Below are positions 7,831 through 16,861 of a stretch of DNA of 64,000 bases, in pieces (position 1 is the stretch's first letter; the number at the start of each line of letters is the position of its first letter). The notes beneath the pieces were generated by a model, which had not been told where the DNA came from, searched no databases, and saw only the letters and a list, made by a program, of their open reading frames with translations. This DNA comes from Pseudanabaena sp. ABRG5-3 (GTDB lineage Bacteria > Cyanobacteriota > Cyanobacteriia > Pseudanabaenales > Pseudanabaenaceae), in assembly GCF_003967015.1 (NCBI RefSeq), contig NZ_AP017560.1, positions 3,284,048 through 3,348,047 of the forward strand, written 5' to 3'. The translations under genes were made by a program, and so were the position numbers.

Positions 7831-8316
7831 GTGGAATTTAGCTTAGAGCAATTACGTGAACTAGTCACGATTCTAAACAAGACGGATATTACCGAACTCA
7901 CTCTAGAATCAGGTGATTTACGTCTGAGCATCCGCAAAAGCGAAACTAAAGTTGCGCCTGTGGTACATGCTGCACCTGCTGTTGTGTCCACAGTTCATTC
8001 TGTAGCGATCGATAATGCACAGAGTAATCCTGTAGTGCATGCCACCACGATCGCTGATGCTATTCCAGCGAAGAAGCTAATCGAAATTACATCGCCAATG
8101 GTTGGTACTTTCTATCGCTCACCTGCACCCGATGAAGCACCATTCGTCGAAATTGGCGATACCGTCAAGAAGGGCAGTACTGTTTGCATCATCGAGGCAA
8201 TGAAGCTAATGAATGAGATCGAAGCTGAGTCTGGTGGCAAAATTGTAGAGATTTTGGTTGAGAATACTCAACCAGTTGAATATGGTCAAGTTTTAATGCG
8301 CGTTGAACCTAACTAA
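7831..8316 (+). CDS. accB: Acetyl-CoA carboxylase biotin carboxyl carrier protein
   Basis: AccB carries biotin between biotin carboxylase and carboxyltransferase in the first step of fatty acid synthesis. The 161 residues hold a conserved N-terminal helix ([16 protein letters not shown]), a Pro/Ala/Val-rich linker, and the biotinyl domain with EAMKLMNE, biotinylated lysine at residue 125. The start is GTG, directly after the efp TAG, which fits translational coupling. AccC, AccA and AccD are not in the window. Confidence 0.96.
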   Translation: MEFSLEQLRELVTILNKTDITELTLESGDLRLSIRKSETKVAPVVHAAPAVVSTVHSVAIDNAQSNPVVHATTIADAIPAKKLIEITSPMVGTFYRSPAPDEAPFVEIGDTVKKGSTVCIIEAMKLMNEIEAESGGKIVEILVENTQPVEYGQVLMRVEPN

Positions 8317-8346
8317 AAAAGTAGTTCAAAGCGCTACTTTTTGCTT

Positions 8347-8379
8347 AAAGACAAGGGACTTCCACCCCTTGTCTTTTTT
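8347..8379 (+). terminator. Rho-independent terminator after efp-accB
   Basis: AAAGACAAGGG-8 nt-CCCTTGTCTTT followed by a T-run, 31 bp after the accB stop. It has the classical stem plus T-tract form. Confidence 0.75.
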
Positions 8380-8383
8380 AGTT

Positions 8384-8430
8384 AACAGAAGATGGGTGGC
8401 GGCGCGAAGCGCCGCCACCCATCTTCTGTT
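8384..8430. repeat. Family A palindrome, 47 bp
   Basis: Perfect 22-bp arms around GAA. The inner arm GATGGGTGGCGGCGC differs by one base pair from the 7113-7167 copy (GATGAGTGGCGGCGC) and the change is present on both arms. Confidence 0.8.
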
Positions 8431-8583
8431 TTTGTGTCATAGCAAGTCTAGCAACAGCTATAACTTTGGGAATGTATCGAGATCGCCTCAAACATCCCCT
8501 CAGAAGGATTGCCTTTAATTGTAAATAATTATTAAGATATCTACATCAAACATCAAGTAAATTCACATATTAAGGGGAAACCA

Positions 8584-8820
8584 ATGGAAACCAAATTTGA
8601 CTTTAGCGGCAAAGATCTATTCACTCCGATTGCTTTTCGTGAAGACTTTAATCAATTTGCACGGTTGAGTGAAACCCAAGCTTGGTCTTTATTTTTTACT
8701 GCAAGCCGTGAAGACAATGCCCTGGGCTTTAGTCGCGCCGCAGGAAGATTCTGGACTGGTTTACTAGTGGCTACAGTTCTTGAATCAATTCTTGGCGTTA
8801 TTATTTTTCACGTTTCCTAA
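8584..8820 (+). CDS. Small single-helix membrane protein, possibly HLIP-like
   Basis: A 78-residue protein with a soluble N-terminal half and one membrane helix near the C-terminus (about residues 56-76). The helix reads GRFWTGLLVATVLESILG. Its G-x3-A-x3-E spacing equals that of the chlorophyll-binding helix in high-light-inducible proteins (GFxxAxxxE), but the NGRxAM part is degenerate. A distant single-helix LHC-superfamily protein is possible, not shown. An AAGGGG ribosome site lies 6-10 bp before the ATG. The AT-rich 60 bp upstream should contain its promoter. Confidence 0.6.
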   Translation: METKFDFSGKDLFTPIAFREDFNQFARLSETQAWSLFFTASREDNALGFSRAAGRFWTGLLVATVLESILGVIIFHVS

Positions 8821-8867
8821 ATCAATTCGGTGCATCAATCCTATGAGGTACATCTCAATTCCTAAGC

Positions 8868-8902
8868 GTAAGGGGCTGAAGCCCCTTGCCTGTACCTCGC
8901 CA
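8868..8902. repeat. Family H-like palindrome
   Basis: AAGGGGCTGAAGCCCCTT followed by GCCTGTACCTC. It lies between convergent genes and resembles the 20-bp palindrome CAAGGGGCTTAAGCCCCTTG found at 33317, 33683 and 47705. Confidence 0.6.
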
Positions 8903-8904
8903 GA

Positions 8905-9447
8905 TTAAGAACCGCGTACATTTTTAATTAACCAATTAAATTTTGCTTCAGCTAGTTCTAGATTACTAATCATTGATTGCCCGAATTCTCCAAAATGTAA
9001 CGCTAAATCATCACCGTCATAACCATACCCAAGGCGATTGACAGTGCCACGCAGGCGATCAGAAAGACAAAGACAGATAGCTCGATAAAATCGTGATGAA
9101 AACCCAACGTCCTGTTGAAGCTTCGATAAAAGTTGCATTCTGGGGATTGATAAGACAACACTTTCCTCTAGCGATCGCACACTAGCAAGTGGCGGGCGAG
9201 TATCAATAAAGGAAACTTCACCAACAATTTCACCTGCGGAGATCGTTGCCAATTCTTTGTGATCCTGCGACTCAATCACGACACTAAATGAACCGCTTAC
9301 AACAATATACAAAGCTTCACTCACCTGCCCCTCTCGCATTAATAAGCGATTGGGCTGGATTGTTTCCTTTTTACCTTTTTGGACAAACCAGTCAAGGTCG
9401 CCATTGTTAAGTTCACTAAAGAAAAGTAAAATTTTCTTCACTTTCAA
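8905..9447 (-). CDS. Cyclic-nucleotide-binding-domain protein without DNA-binding domain
   Basis: A 180-residue cytosolic protein. Residues about 8-130 form a Crp/cNMP-binding beta-roll: LLMREGQVSEALYIVVSGSF and the phosphate-cassette-like region GEIVGEVSFIDTRPPLASV, in which E and R are in the places used for cyclic nucleotide binding. The last 50 residues lack a helix-turn-helix, so it is not a CRP transcription factor. It may act as a stand-alone sensor or adaptor. No neighbour explains its role. Ligand binding is inferred from the motif. Confidence 0.75.
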   Translation of the reverse strand: MKVKKILLFFSELNNGDLDWFVQKGKKETIQPNRLLMREGQVSEALYIVVSGSFSVVIESQDHKELATISAGEIVGEVSFIDTRPPLASVRSLEESVVLSIPRMQLLSKLQQDVGFSSRFYRAICLCLSDRLRGTVNRLGYGYDGDDLALHFGEFGQSMISNLELAEAKFNWLIKNVRGS

Positions 9448-9853
9448 CCTCTATAACTGGATTACATATAAGAAACCATATTCTTGCAGATCCTTTTATA
9501 AAAAGGACAAGGATAATTAAAAAATTTAAGAAATTTTGATTTCAAGATTTGGTATCACACAAGAAATCATACAGAATAATTTTGGATGCGTTGATAAAAT
9601 GTACTTTTTAGTTACTTTTAGCTGCATCATCACATCTTTAAGAATTGCTCAATAGTGTTCTATTAAGTAAATCCATATAACTAGAACTCGAATCTAAAAC
9701 CTGCGTTGCAAGTTGGCATATACCGCAGGTTTTAGGATTTTATATTTAATTAAGCCTAGTTACTTAAAGCAATTACAACATCAATAATAACTAATTTAAC
9801 GCAATCCTCAAAAACAAAGATCAATCTTCACTTTTAATTTTAAAAAATACAAT
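9448..9853. other. AT-rich intergenic region with one decayed family B repeat
   Basis: Apart from a degenerate family B copy (9664-9766) I see no gene, RNA or clear regulatory motif. Nothing longer than about 30 codons is open with good composition. Confidence 0.55.
9664..9766. repeat. Decayed family B element, 103 bp
   Basis: Flanked by TA on both sides and ending ..CCTAGTTACT|TA, like the copies at 28638 and 39208. The inner palindrome is eroded: AAAACCTGCG...CGCAGGTTTT remains, the centre no longer pairs. Length matches the intact copies (104-106 bp). Confidence 0.65.
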
Positions 9854-11443
9854 TTACTCAATTAGCATCAGTTTTAGGGTTATCGGTTTAGCGAGATCTC
9901 CTTCTAATAAAACTTTGCAGTTCGCATGAAGATGACGGGCAATGTGGTACAGCGACTCAATCTCATCCAGTGCATCTATTCTTGTGGCAATCTCTTCTAA
10001 AGAAAGGGACACAGTGGAAGACTTCAAGACCGCAACCAATTTCTTTTGTAATGCTAATACCTTGGCTCCTGCCTTTTTACCCGCTTCAACCCCTGGCTGA
10101 TGGTAAGCATTAATATTTACTAGCGAAGCATAGAAACTAACCGCTCGTTCGTACAGAGCAATTAATGCACCGATAGTGAGTTCAGAAACAACGGGAATTG
10201 TCACCGTAATCGAGTCTCGCCCATTTTCGTAAAGAGCGCTGCGAGTACCTTGGAGAAAACCTAGCAAATAGTCACCTGTGACAACTCCTTCTTCTACTTC
10301 AGGATGTGGTTTGGCGGAGTCTTGAAGAACTTCGATAAAAGTAGCAAAGAAATTAGGCACACCTTCGCGAAGTTGCTGCACATAGGCATGTTGGTCGGTA
10401 GAACCTTTATTGCCATAAACGGCGATTCCCTGATAGACCAAATTACCATCAAGATCCTGCTCTTTGCCTAGGGATTCCATTACTAACTGTTGCAAATAGC
10501 GGCTGAAGAGGAGAAGGCGATCTTTATAAGGCAAAATCACCATATCTTTTTCGCCCTTGCCATTGCAGGCAAAGTACCATGACATCGCTAGCAGTACCGC
10601 AGGATTTTGGCGCAGATTTTCCTCACGGGTAGCAGCATCCATTAAATTCGCGCCCCGTAGCATTTCGCGGATATTGACTCCCTGTAAAGCCGCAGGTACT
10701 AAACCAACTGCTGATAGTTCTGAGGTGCGACCACCAATCCAGTCATACATCGGGAAAGTATCAAGCCAGCCATTACCGATCGCATATTTCTCTAATGCAC
10801 TGCCGACACCCGTAATCGCGATCGCTTGTTTCGCAAAATCTAAACCTGCTTTTTGAAAGGCAAACTCTGCTTCCTTCATGCCATTAGCAGCTTCAGGTGT
10901 ACCACCAGATTTAGAAATCACTAGTACTAAAGTACTGCTGAGGCGATCGCCTAATAGGTCAAGTACTAGGTCAATACCATCGGGATCAGAGTTGTCAATA
11001 AAGCTAATTTTGAGGGGGACATCAGCTTTAGCCAAAGCCTGCGCGACAAACTGAGGTCCTAATGCCGATCCACCAATGCCAATGGACAAAATATCCGTAA
11101 ATCTTGCTGCATTAGGCGGATGAATGAGCCCTGCATGGATTTTTTGAGTGAATTCTTCAATGCGATCAAGGGTTTCCGTAATATCTTTACGCAATTCCTC
11201 AGTAGGAGCAATTTCTGGTGATCGTAGCCAATAATGTCCAACCATGCGTTGTTCATCAGGATTAGCGATCGCACCAGACTCTAAAGCTTTCATATCTGAA
11301 AAAGCCTTAGTAAACTTAGGTTGTATCTGTGTTACGAAGTCTGGCGTAAACCTGATCCGACTGATATCCAAGTATATACCTAGCTCTGAATGGTAATATA
11401 GCCAGTCTTGGTAACGTTGCCATAGTTCCACAGCCGAATTCAT
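9854..11443 (-). CDS. pgi: Glucose-6-phosphate isomerase
   Basis: Interconverts glucose-6-phosphate and fructose-6-phosphate in glycolysis, gluconeogenesis and the pentose phosphate routes. The 529 residues contain the sugar-isomerase phosphate-binding motif [10 protein letters not shown], the [11 protein letters not shown] block, and the catalytic-region sequences [11 protein letters not shown] and [14 protein letters not shown]. Length and motifs agree with the cyanobacterial/plant-type enzyme. ATG at 11443 gives the expected N-terminal helix. It stands alone, divergent from lrtA. Confidence 0.96.
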   Translation of the reverse strand: MNSAVELWQRYQDWLYYHSELGIYLDISRIRFTPDFVTQIQPKFTKAFSDMKALESGAIANPDEQRMVGHYWLRSPEIAPTEELRKDITETLDRIEEFTQKIHAGLIHPPNAARFTDILSIGIGGSALGPQFVAQALAKADVPLKISFIDNSDPDGIDLVLDLLGDRLSSTLVLVISKSGGTPEAANGMKEAEFAFQKAGLDFAKQAIAITGVGSALEKYAIGNGWLDTFPMYDWIGGRTSELSAVGLVPAALQGVNIREMLRGANLMDAATREENLRQNPAVLLAMSWYFACNGKGEKDMVILPYKDRLLLFSRYLQQLVMESLGKEQDLDGNLVYQGIAVYGNKGSTDQHAYVQQLREGVPNFFATFIEVLQDSAKPHPEVEEGVVTGDYLLGFLQGTRSALYENGRDSITVTIPVVSELTIGALIALYERAVSFYASLVNINAYHQPGVEAGKKAGAKVLALQKKLVAVLKSSTVSLSLEEIATRIDALDEIESLYHIARHLHANCKVLLEGDLAKPITLKLMLIE

Positions 11444-11787
11444 ACGAACCTCACATGCTTAAAACAGACGATGCACAATGCCAATCGTAAGCGATAAATA
11501 GCAACCTTGTTTGATCTTATTCATACAAAAAGTAGCAGGGTCATCTTGTATGTTTTCTAGCACTGAGGCTAAAAACGCCTAAAAAACAGCGATCGCTGTA
11601 AATCTAGGTTAAATCGCTGTAAATCTACATTAAGAAGTGCATCAAACCTTACTTCATAACACCAGCAAAGTGTTATGGTGATCTCATAGCCAAATCAGCT
11701 ATTCGGCGCAATGGGGTAATAAAAAACAAGATTGCGCGTGTCAATTTTAAATTAACTGATTTGGAACTCAGAATCGAGGTCATAGAG
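11444..11787. other. Divergent pgi-lrtA intergenic region
   Basis: No gene. It contains the 21-bp-spaced direct repeats at 11592-11627, a small inverted repeat ATAACACCAGCAAAGTGTTAT at about 11658, and the lrtA leader. A long untranslated leader is known for lrtA in other cyanobacteria (established for Synechococcus); here the distance is compatible with one. Confidence 0.5.
11592..11627. promoter_or_regulatory. Two 15-bp direct repeats upstream of lrtA
   Basis: ATCGCTGTAAATCTA occurs at 11592-11606 and again at 11613-11627. The 21-bp period is two helical turns, so a protein could contact both on the same DNA face. A candidate operator for lrtA or pgi; no known regulator assigned. Confidence 0.45.
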
Positions 11788-12366
11788 ATGAAACTTGTAA
11801 TTCAAGGCAAGAATATTGAAGTCACGGAAGCTATCCGCGAATATGTCGAACAAAAGATTGACAAAGCGGTGAGCCATTTCCAAGCATTAACCACCGAAGT
11901 GGATGTCCATCTATCGGTGGCTCGAAATCCTCGCATCGCTTCTAGTCAATCGGCTGAAGTAACTGTGTATGCGAATGGATCTGTGATCCGCGCCGAGGAA
12001 AAGAGCGAGAATTTGTATGCAAGTATCGACCTAGTTGCTGACAAAATTGCCCGCAAGTTGCGGAAATTCAAGGAGCGCAAGAACGATCGCGCTGCCGCTA
12101 AAACCAGTGTTGCCGTTGTTGAGCAGCCTCCTGTACCTGTACCCAACGGTAATCGTGTGGTTGAACTGCCCACTCAGGTGGTACGAAACAAATACTTCGC
12201 CATGCCTGCCCTGTCTGTGGATGAGGCTCTTGAGCGGTTGGAGTTAATCGATCATGATTTTTACGTTTTTCGCAATGCTGATACAGGGGAAATCAACGTT
12301 GTCTATGAACGCAATCATGGTGGCTATGGTGTAATTCAACCCCATGATGTCAATAAAAAACATTAA
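11788..12366 (+). CDS. lrtA: Ribosome hibernation promoting factor (LrtA, long HPF type)
   Basis: Long-form HPF stabilises inactive 70S/100S ribosomes in dark or stationary conditions. The N-terminal domain (residues 1-100: [20 protein letters not shown], then the conserved basic stretch [10 protein letters not shown]) is the ribosome-binding S30AE fold. A variable linker is followed by the C-terminal dimerisation domain (residues about 133-185: [36 protein letters not shown]). I start at the ATG at 11788, with GAGG 8 bp upstream; an in-frame TTG at 11761 would add nine unconserved residues. LrtA is the light-repressed-transcript product in cyanobacteria. Confidence 0.92.
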   Translation: MKLVIQGKNIEVTEAIREYVEQKIDKAVSHFQALTTEVDVHLSVARNPRIASSQSAEVTVYANGSVIRAEEKSENLYASIDLVADKIARKLRKFKERKNDRAAAKTSVAVVEQPPVPVPNGNRVVELPTQVVRNKYFAMPALSVDEALERLELIDHDFYVFRNADTGEINVVYERNHGGYGVIQPHDVNKKH

Positions 12367-12377
12367 TCTCAATCTGT

Positions 12378-12409
12378 AAAGAAGGGGCGCAAAGCGCCCC
12401 TTCTTTTTT
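12378..12409 (+). terminator. Rho-independent terminator after lrtA
   Basis: AAAGAAGGGGCGC-AAA-GCGCCCCTTCTTT, 13-bp perfect arms with a 3-nt loop and a T-tract, 12 bp after the lrtA stop. Confidence 0.85.
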
Positions 12410-12450
12410 ATGGGTCAAATCTTGCCCTTTTTTAGTCTGTATTTGTTACG

Positions 12451-12567
12451 CTATAGCTATAGCCAGTCTTGTTAGTACAAAAAACCAGAATACGAGTGGC
12501 GGTGCTTTGCACCGCCACTCGCTTCTTAGTTTTTGATTTGTCCTAATGCAAGTGACTACAGCTATAG
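12451..12567. repeat. Family A element, 117 bp
   Basis: Ends CTATAGC and GCTATAG; palindrome core GAGTGGCGGTGC-TTT-GCACCGCCACTC at 12494-12520. Same length and flank text (CCAGTC.TGTTAG.ACAAAA) as the copy at 18424-18540. It lies just upstream of queF. Confidence 0.8.
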
Positions 12568-12628
12568 AAGACTAGACCTCATCTTGTGTTTAATCTTTTC
12601 ACTTTTATTTTTTATCTTTAGAGCAGAC

Positions 12629-13012
12629 ATGACTGTTAAGTACGGCGAACAAGCGATCGCAGAATCAACCCTCACCACTTTTCCTAACCCCAGAATTGGC
12701 AGAGACTATAGCGTTCAAATCACACTTCCTGAATTTACTTGCAAATGTCCATTTTCAGGTTATCCAGACTTTGCGACCATTTATATTACCTATACGCCCA
12801 ATAAAGTATTGGTTGAACTTAAAGCAATTAAGCTTTATATCAATAGCTATCGCGATCGCTTTATTTCGCATGAGGAGTCAGTCAACCAAATTTTGGATGA
12901 TTTTGTCAAAGCAGGTGATCCTATCAGAATCAATGTCAAAGGAGATTTTAGCCCTCGCGGTAATGTGCATACAGTGGTAGAAGTCAATTACACCAAGCCA
13001 ATATCTGACTAA
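12629..13012 (+). CDS. queF: NADPH-dependent 7-cyano-7-deazaguanine reductase (QueF)
   Basis: Reduces preQ0 to preQ1 in queuosine tRNA modification. Of the 127 residues, FTCKCPFSGYPDFATI holds the catalytic cysteine (C40) and aspartate (D47) with the family's Cys-x6-Asp spacing; the substrate-binding ELKAIKLYINSYRDRFISHE follows. Length is that of the short unimodular QueF. I take the ATG at 12629 (MTVKYGEQ), because the 32 codons upstream are hydrophobic, unconserved and partly inside the family A repeat. No other queuosine gene is nearby. Confidence 0.95.
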   Translation: MTVKYGEQAIAESTLTTFPNPRIGRDYSVQITLPEFTCKCPFSGYPDFATIYITYTPNKVLVELKAIKLYINSYRDRFISHEESVNQILDDFVKAGDPIRINVKGDFSPRGNVHTVVEVNYTKPISD

Positions 13013-13018
13013 TTTTTC

Positions 13019-13060
13019 CTTAAGATTGTCAAAAGGATTTAGCCTCTTGGCAATCTTAAA
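13019..13060 (+). terminator. Imperfect hairpin after queF
   Basis: TTAAGATTGTCAA...TTGGCAATCTTAA brackets a 15-nt loop, directly after the queF stop. There is no T-tract, so termination is uncertain. Confidence 0.4.
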
Positions 13061-13127
13061 AGCAAGGGCTGCGATCAAGGAACAATAATGTTTATGAATA
13101 CGTCACATATAGTCTGGATGTTAATTT

Positions 13128-13565
13128 ATGAAAATTCGCAAGAAGTACCAATCATCAGCTAACGCAGAAATAAATCTGACAGCTTTGTTGGATGTGGTGT
13201 TTTCAATTTTGGCGTTTTTCATTTTGCTATCATCAGCTCTAATCGTGCCTAGCCGTATTGGTATTGATTTACCAATTAGCGATCGCAACAGCAATGTTGA
13301 CCAAAACTCAGGCGATCTCAAACCTGAAGATGTTTTTGTAATTACCCTTGATCCTAATGGGCAAATGCTATCCAATGGCAAATCTATTGCACCTCAACAG
13401 CTAGAGCAAGATATTCGTAAGTTTTTGGCAGCTTCATCACGGGGAGTAGTTGTATTGAGCGCCGATAATACTAACGTCTCCTATCAACTAGTAATCAATC
13501 GTCTTGCCGAGCTAAGAGGCATTGCTGGTAATCGTGTCGCGATCGCCACATCTAGATCTTCGTAA
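13128..13565 (+). CDS. ExbD/TolR-type biopolymer transport protein
   Basis: A 145-residue inner-membrane protein of the ExbB-ExbD/TolQ-TolR motor. One membrane helix (about residues 15-37) contains LTALLDVVFSILAFFILLSS with the conserved proton-path aspartate in LLDVVF. A periplasmic domain follows (VITLDPNGQMLSNGKSI, VVVLSADNTNVSYQLVINRL). It is 41 bp upstream of a TonB-like gene, so the two probably work together. The usual ExbB partner is not encoded in the neighbourhood. Confidence 0.9.
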   Translation: MKIRKKYQSSANAEINLTALLDVVFSILAFFILLSSALIVPSRIGIDLPISDRNSNVDQNSGDLKPEDVFVITLDPNGQMLSNGKSIAPQQLEQDIRKFLAASSRGVVVLSADNTNVSYQLVINRLAELRGIAGNRVAIATSRSS

Positions 13566-13606
13566 TTAGCAAATTGTAAAATAAATTAAAAACTTACTAG
13601 AAAACA

Positions 13607-14695
13607 ATGTTGCCGACCAAACCTAAAAGCCAACTAATTGTAAGTCCATCGGAGCAACCTGTGGCAGATGCCACTCATACAGCTTTGAACAAGGAAGCAA
13701 TGCGTCAGGTTGCTAGAAAAGTAGGCAATTTCGTTGGTAAGCATCCTTTTTGGGTACTAGTAGTTGGTTCTATTGGAGTCCATACGGCGTTTGTATTGCT
13801 TACACCAAATCCCATCAAAAAAACAGAAACGCCTCCTGAAGTTATAGTTCCAACCATAAAGTTGCCACCTGCACAACTAAGTACTCCTCCCAAAGCTAAT
13901 AAATCGATTTTTGACAATTTATTTGTCAAATCAGCAAATAATAAACTCGATCTATCTACAAATTCCTTGCCAAGTTCCTCAAGCCTATTAGATCGTGTAG
14001 ATAACTTCCCCCTAGCAGACAACAACACTACCTTTGACGATTCGCTATTTTTAAATTCACAATCTACTACCACTCCTACAGAGGTTAATAAAACCCAAAC
14101 TCAAGATCCTCCTATCACAAAAACGCAGCCTTCCCCCCCATCGCGCTTTACTGAATCTGGAAAGATTGATAATACTACCCCTAGAAAAACAGCTAGCAGC
14201 AATATAAAACCTGAATTGCAGGGTAATGGCGTAAAAAATGTACCTCCTAATGGCAACCAAAATGGTAAGACGACTCAAAACAAGCAAGGAGCAGTAACCT
14301 CTAAAACTGGCAATGACGAAAAAATCATTGACTTTGCATCGTTTATGTTGACTGATCCAGATATTCTCAAATTAAGGCAACAAGGTTTACTCAAAGAGAC
14401 CCAAATTGCTGCCAAGGATGTATTAATTCCCTATCCCGATGAAAGAAGAGAAAAAGGTGTGGAGTGGATTCCAGCAAAAGCAACAAATATTTCAGGTAAG
14501 AGTGGTACTGTCACGTATGCTTGGCTTGTCGCTCCTGATGGCAAAGTGGAAAAGAAATTTGTAGAGTTTAAGAACACCGTTGATCAAGAACTAGTTAATA
14601 TTGTTAGAGAGACAGTTAAAGACTATAAATTCAAGCCTATTGATAATCCTCAAAGTGGCAAGTATCGTCTCGTCTCAGCTAAGTACGTGTTTTAG
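13607..14695 (+). CDS. TonB-like energy transducer
   Basis: A 362-residue protein with an N-terminal cytoplasmic part, one membrane helix (about residues 48-64: FWVLVVGSIGVHTAFVLL), a long low-complexity Ser/Thr/Asn/Pro periplasmic linker (about 75-245), and a C-terminal domain (about 290-362) of the TonB-C type: VTYAWLVAPDGKVEKKFVE...VRETVKDYKFKP. It probably links the ExbD motor encoded just upstream to outer-membrane transport. The linker is unusually long and not the classic PE/PK repeat. Annotated from architecture and context. Confidence 0.78.
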   Translation: MLPTKPKSQLIVSPSEQPVADATHTALNKEAMRQVARKVGNFVGKHPFWVLVVGSIGVHTAFVLLTPNPIKKTETPPEVIVPTIKLPPAQLSTPPKANKSIFDNLFVKSANNKLDLSTNSLPSSSSLLDRVDNFPLADNNTTFDDSLFLNSQSTTTPTEVNKTQTQDPPITKTQPSPPSRFTESGKIDNTTPRKTASSNIKPELQGNGVKNVPPNGNQNGKTTQNKQGAVTSKTGNDEKIIDFASFMLTDPDILKLRQQGLLKETQIAAKDVLIPYPDERREKGVEWIPAKATNISGKSGTVTYAWLVAPDGKVEKKFVEFKNTVDQELVNIVRETVKDYKFKPIDNPQSGKYRLVSAKYVF

Positions 14696-14748
14696 CAAAA
14701 AACTTATTAATTTATTAATTTCTATTACCTCGACTGGTAAAACTACCC

Positions 14749-15564
14749 TTGAATTATTTTCCTGCAAATCGTTACTTTGCTTATTTAACATCACCTGCGA
14801 TCGCCTCAATGCCCAACAAGGAAAATGTGGTGATTATCCAACCGATGGGAGCGATCGAGCAGCATGGCGCACATTTACCATTGATTGTTGATGCGGCAAT
14901 TAGTATTGGCGTATTAGGAAGAGCTTTAGAAAAGCTAGATTCTGCAATTCCTGCCTATGCTTTGCCGCCTCTGTACTATGGTAAATCCAATGAGCATAGT
15001 ACCTTTGCGGGAACGATTACGATGAGTACGCAAACGATGCTAGCAGTATTGACGGATATTGCCGAAAGTGTTTATCGAGCAGGATTTCGGAAATTAGCTT
15101 TGATGAACTCCCACGGGGGACAGCCGCAGATCCTCGAAATAGTTGCTCGCGATCTGCATGAGAAATATCCAGACTTGATGATTTTCCCTCTCTTTACTTG
15201 GCGCGTTCCTAATGTGGCAAAGGATTTATTAACCTCAAAGGAATTGGAATTGGGAATTCATGGAGGGGATGCGGAAACTAGCTTGATGTTGGCGCTTTTG
15301 CCCGAACAGGTGGATATGGACAAAGCCGTAACAGAATATCCCTATGGCTTACCTGAGCAAAGTATGCTGAGTATGGAAGGGGCAAATCCCTTTGCATGGG
15401 TAACGCGAGATTTGACTCAGAGTGGAGTTTTGGGTGATGCTAGGGTAGCAACTAAGGAAAAAGGCGAAAAGATTTTGGCTTCTTTGGTTGATGGTTGGAC
15501 AGAATTGATCAAAGATATCTATAAATTTGAGCAACCTAAGGCGTATGGCAATCATCTCCTCTAA
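14749..15564 (+). CDS. Creatininase-family metal-dependent amidohydrolase
   Basis: A 271-residue cytosolic enzyme. Metal ligands of the family are visible: [16 protein letters not shown] (E, H, D) near residue 37, [18 protein letters not shown], and [11 protein letters not shown]. Family members include creatinine amidohydrolase and enzymes of riboflavin/F420-like and mycofactocin pathways, so the substrate is open. The start is TTG at 14749; it gives [13 protein letters not shown], which matches my memory of cyanobacterial relatives better than any later ATG. Its 3' end overlaps the ruvB start by 20 bp, indicating coupling. Confidence 0.85.
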   Translation: MNYFPANRYFAYLTSPAIASMPNKENVVIIQPMGAIEQHGAHLPLIVDAAISIGVLGRALEKLDSAIPAYALPPLYYGKSNEHSTFAGTITMSTQTMLAVLTDIAESVYRAGFRKLALMNSHGGQPQILEIVARDLHEKYPDLMIFPLFTWRVPNVAKDLLTSKELELGIHGGDAETSLMLALLPEQVDMDKAVTEYPYGLPEQSMLSMEGANPFAWVTRDLTQSGVLGDARVATKEKGEKILASLVDGWTELIKDIYKFEQPKAYGNHLL

Positions 15565-16789
15565 ACCAAATCCAAATCCCGATGGCGATCGCAATGGTGA
15601 TCAGGTTATCGATCAAACTGCTCAAAATTCTGCGTCAGCTTCTGAAAAATCTCTGGGCAAAACTCCTAGCAAAAAATCACCCCGTCGCGCCAAGAAAGAT
15701 CAGCCATCGCCCGAAATGCAACAGGCGCTAGATTTATTGCAAGCGGAGGCAACTCCAGAGGAGAAGTTAGAGGATCAATTAGCGAAAGATAATGCGGTAG
15801 CGGCTGCTCAAGTCGGGGCTGATATTAATATCCGTCCTAAAAATCTGGAAGATTATATTGGACAAAAAGATTTAAAAGAACTTCTCCATATTGCGATCGC
15901 AGCAGCAAAATCGCGATCGTCTGCCCTCGATCATTTGTTGTTATATGGCCCCCCCGGATTAGGTAAAACTTCCCTTGCTTTAATCATTGCGCAGGAAATG
16001 GGTGTGCAATGCAAAATCACCTCTGCACCTGCCCTTGAACGTCCCCGTGATGTGGCTGGTTTATTAGTTTCTCTGCAACAGGGAGACATTCTCTTTATTG
16101 ATGAAATCCATCGTTTACCGAGTGTGACCGAAGAGATTCTCTATCCTGCGATGGAAGATTATCGCCTTGATATTACGATTGGGAAAGGGCAAGGGGCAAG
16201 AATTCGCAGTGTGCAGTTAAATAAATTTACGCTGATCGGCGCAACTACGAGAATTGGAGCTTTATCTTCACCATTACGCGATCGCTTTGGCTTTGTGCAA
16301 CACTTCCGTTTCTATGAGCAGGATGAACTAACCCAAATTGTCTCTCGCAGTGCCAAAATTCTAGAGACCCCAATCCATGATGATGGAGCGATCGCGATCG
16401 CTGCCAGATCAAGGGGTACGCCTCGGATTGCCAATCGCTTATTAAAGAGGGTGCGGGACTATGCCGAGGTCAAGGCAAAGGGTGAACAAATTACAGGTGC
16501 GATCGCCGAATCGGCGCTGGAATTATTTAATGTCGATCCTAAAGGATTAGATTGGATTGATCGCAAACTGTTAACGGTATTAATCGAGAACTTTAATGGA
16601 GGTCCCGCAGGTTTGGATACCTTAGCGGCGGCGACGGGAGAGGATGCTCACACAATTGAAGAAGTATATGAGCCATATTTATTGCAAATTGGCTATATCA
16701 ATCGCACACCACGCGGACGGGTAGCTACAGCAGCAGCATGGAAGCATTTGGGCTATTCTGTGCAAACAGCGATCGCGGGTTTGTTGTAG
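15545..16789 (+). CDS. ruvB: Holliday junction branch-migration helicase RuvB
   Basis: AAA+ ATPase that drives branch migration with RuvA in recombination repair. Walker A is GPPGLGKTS, Walker B is LFIDEIHR, sensor 1 is LIGATTR and the arginine-finger region is [10 protein letters not shown]. The C-terminal winged-helix domain ends with [17 protein letters not shown]. About 90 residues of charged, Ala-rich extension precede the core, as in other cyanobacteria. ATG at 15545 is preferred to the TTG at 15527 because TAAGG lies 3 bp upstream. The gene overlaps the creatininase-family gene; ruvA is not here. Confidence 0.96.
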   Translation: MAIISSKPNPNPDGDRNGDQVIDQTAQNSASASEKSLGKTPSKKSPRRAKKDQPSPEMQQALDLLQAEATPEEKLEDQLAKDNAVAAAQVGADINIRPKNLEDYIGQKDLKELLHIAIAAAKSRSSALDHLLLYGPPGLGKTSLALIIAQEMGVQCKITSAPALERPRDVAGLLVSLQQGDILFIDEIHRLPSVTEEILYPAMEDYRLDITIGKGQGARIRSVQLNKFTLIGATTRIGALSSPLRDRFGFVQHFRFYEQDELTQIVSRSAKILETPIHDDGAIAIAARSRGTPRIANRLLKRVRDYAEVKAKGEQITGAIAESALELFNVDPKGLDWIDRKLLTVLIENFNGGPAGLDTLAAATGEDAHTIEEVYEPYLLQIGYINRTPRGRVATAAAWKHLGYSVQTAIAGLL

Positions 16790-16861
16790 CCGTATCCCTG
16801 CTCATAAAATGTCAGTTCGATATAGACATTTACGCCCTGCTTTGCACAGAGTAAATGGCTT

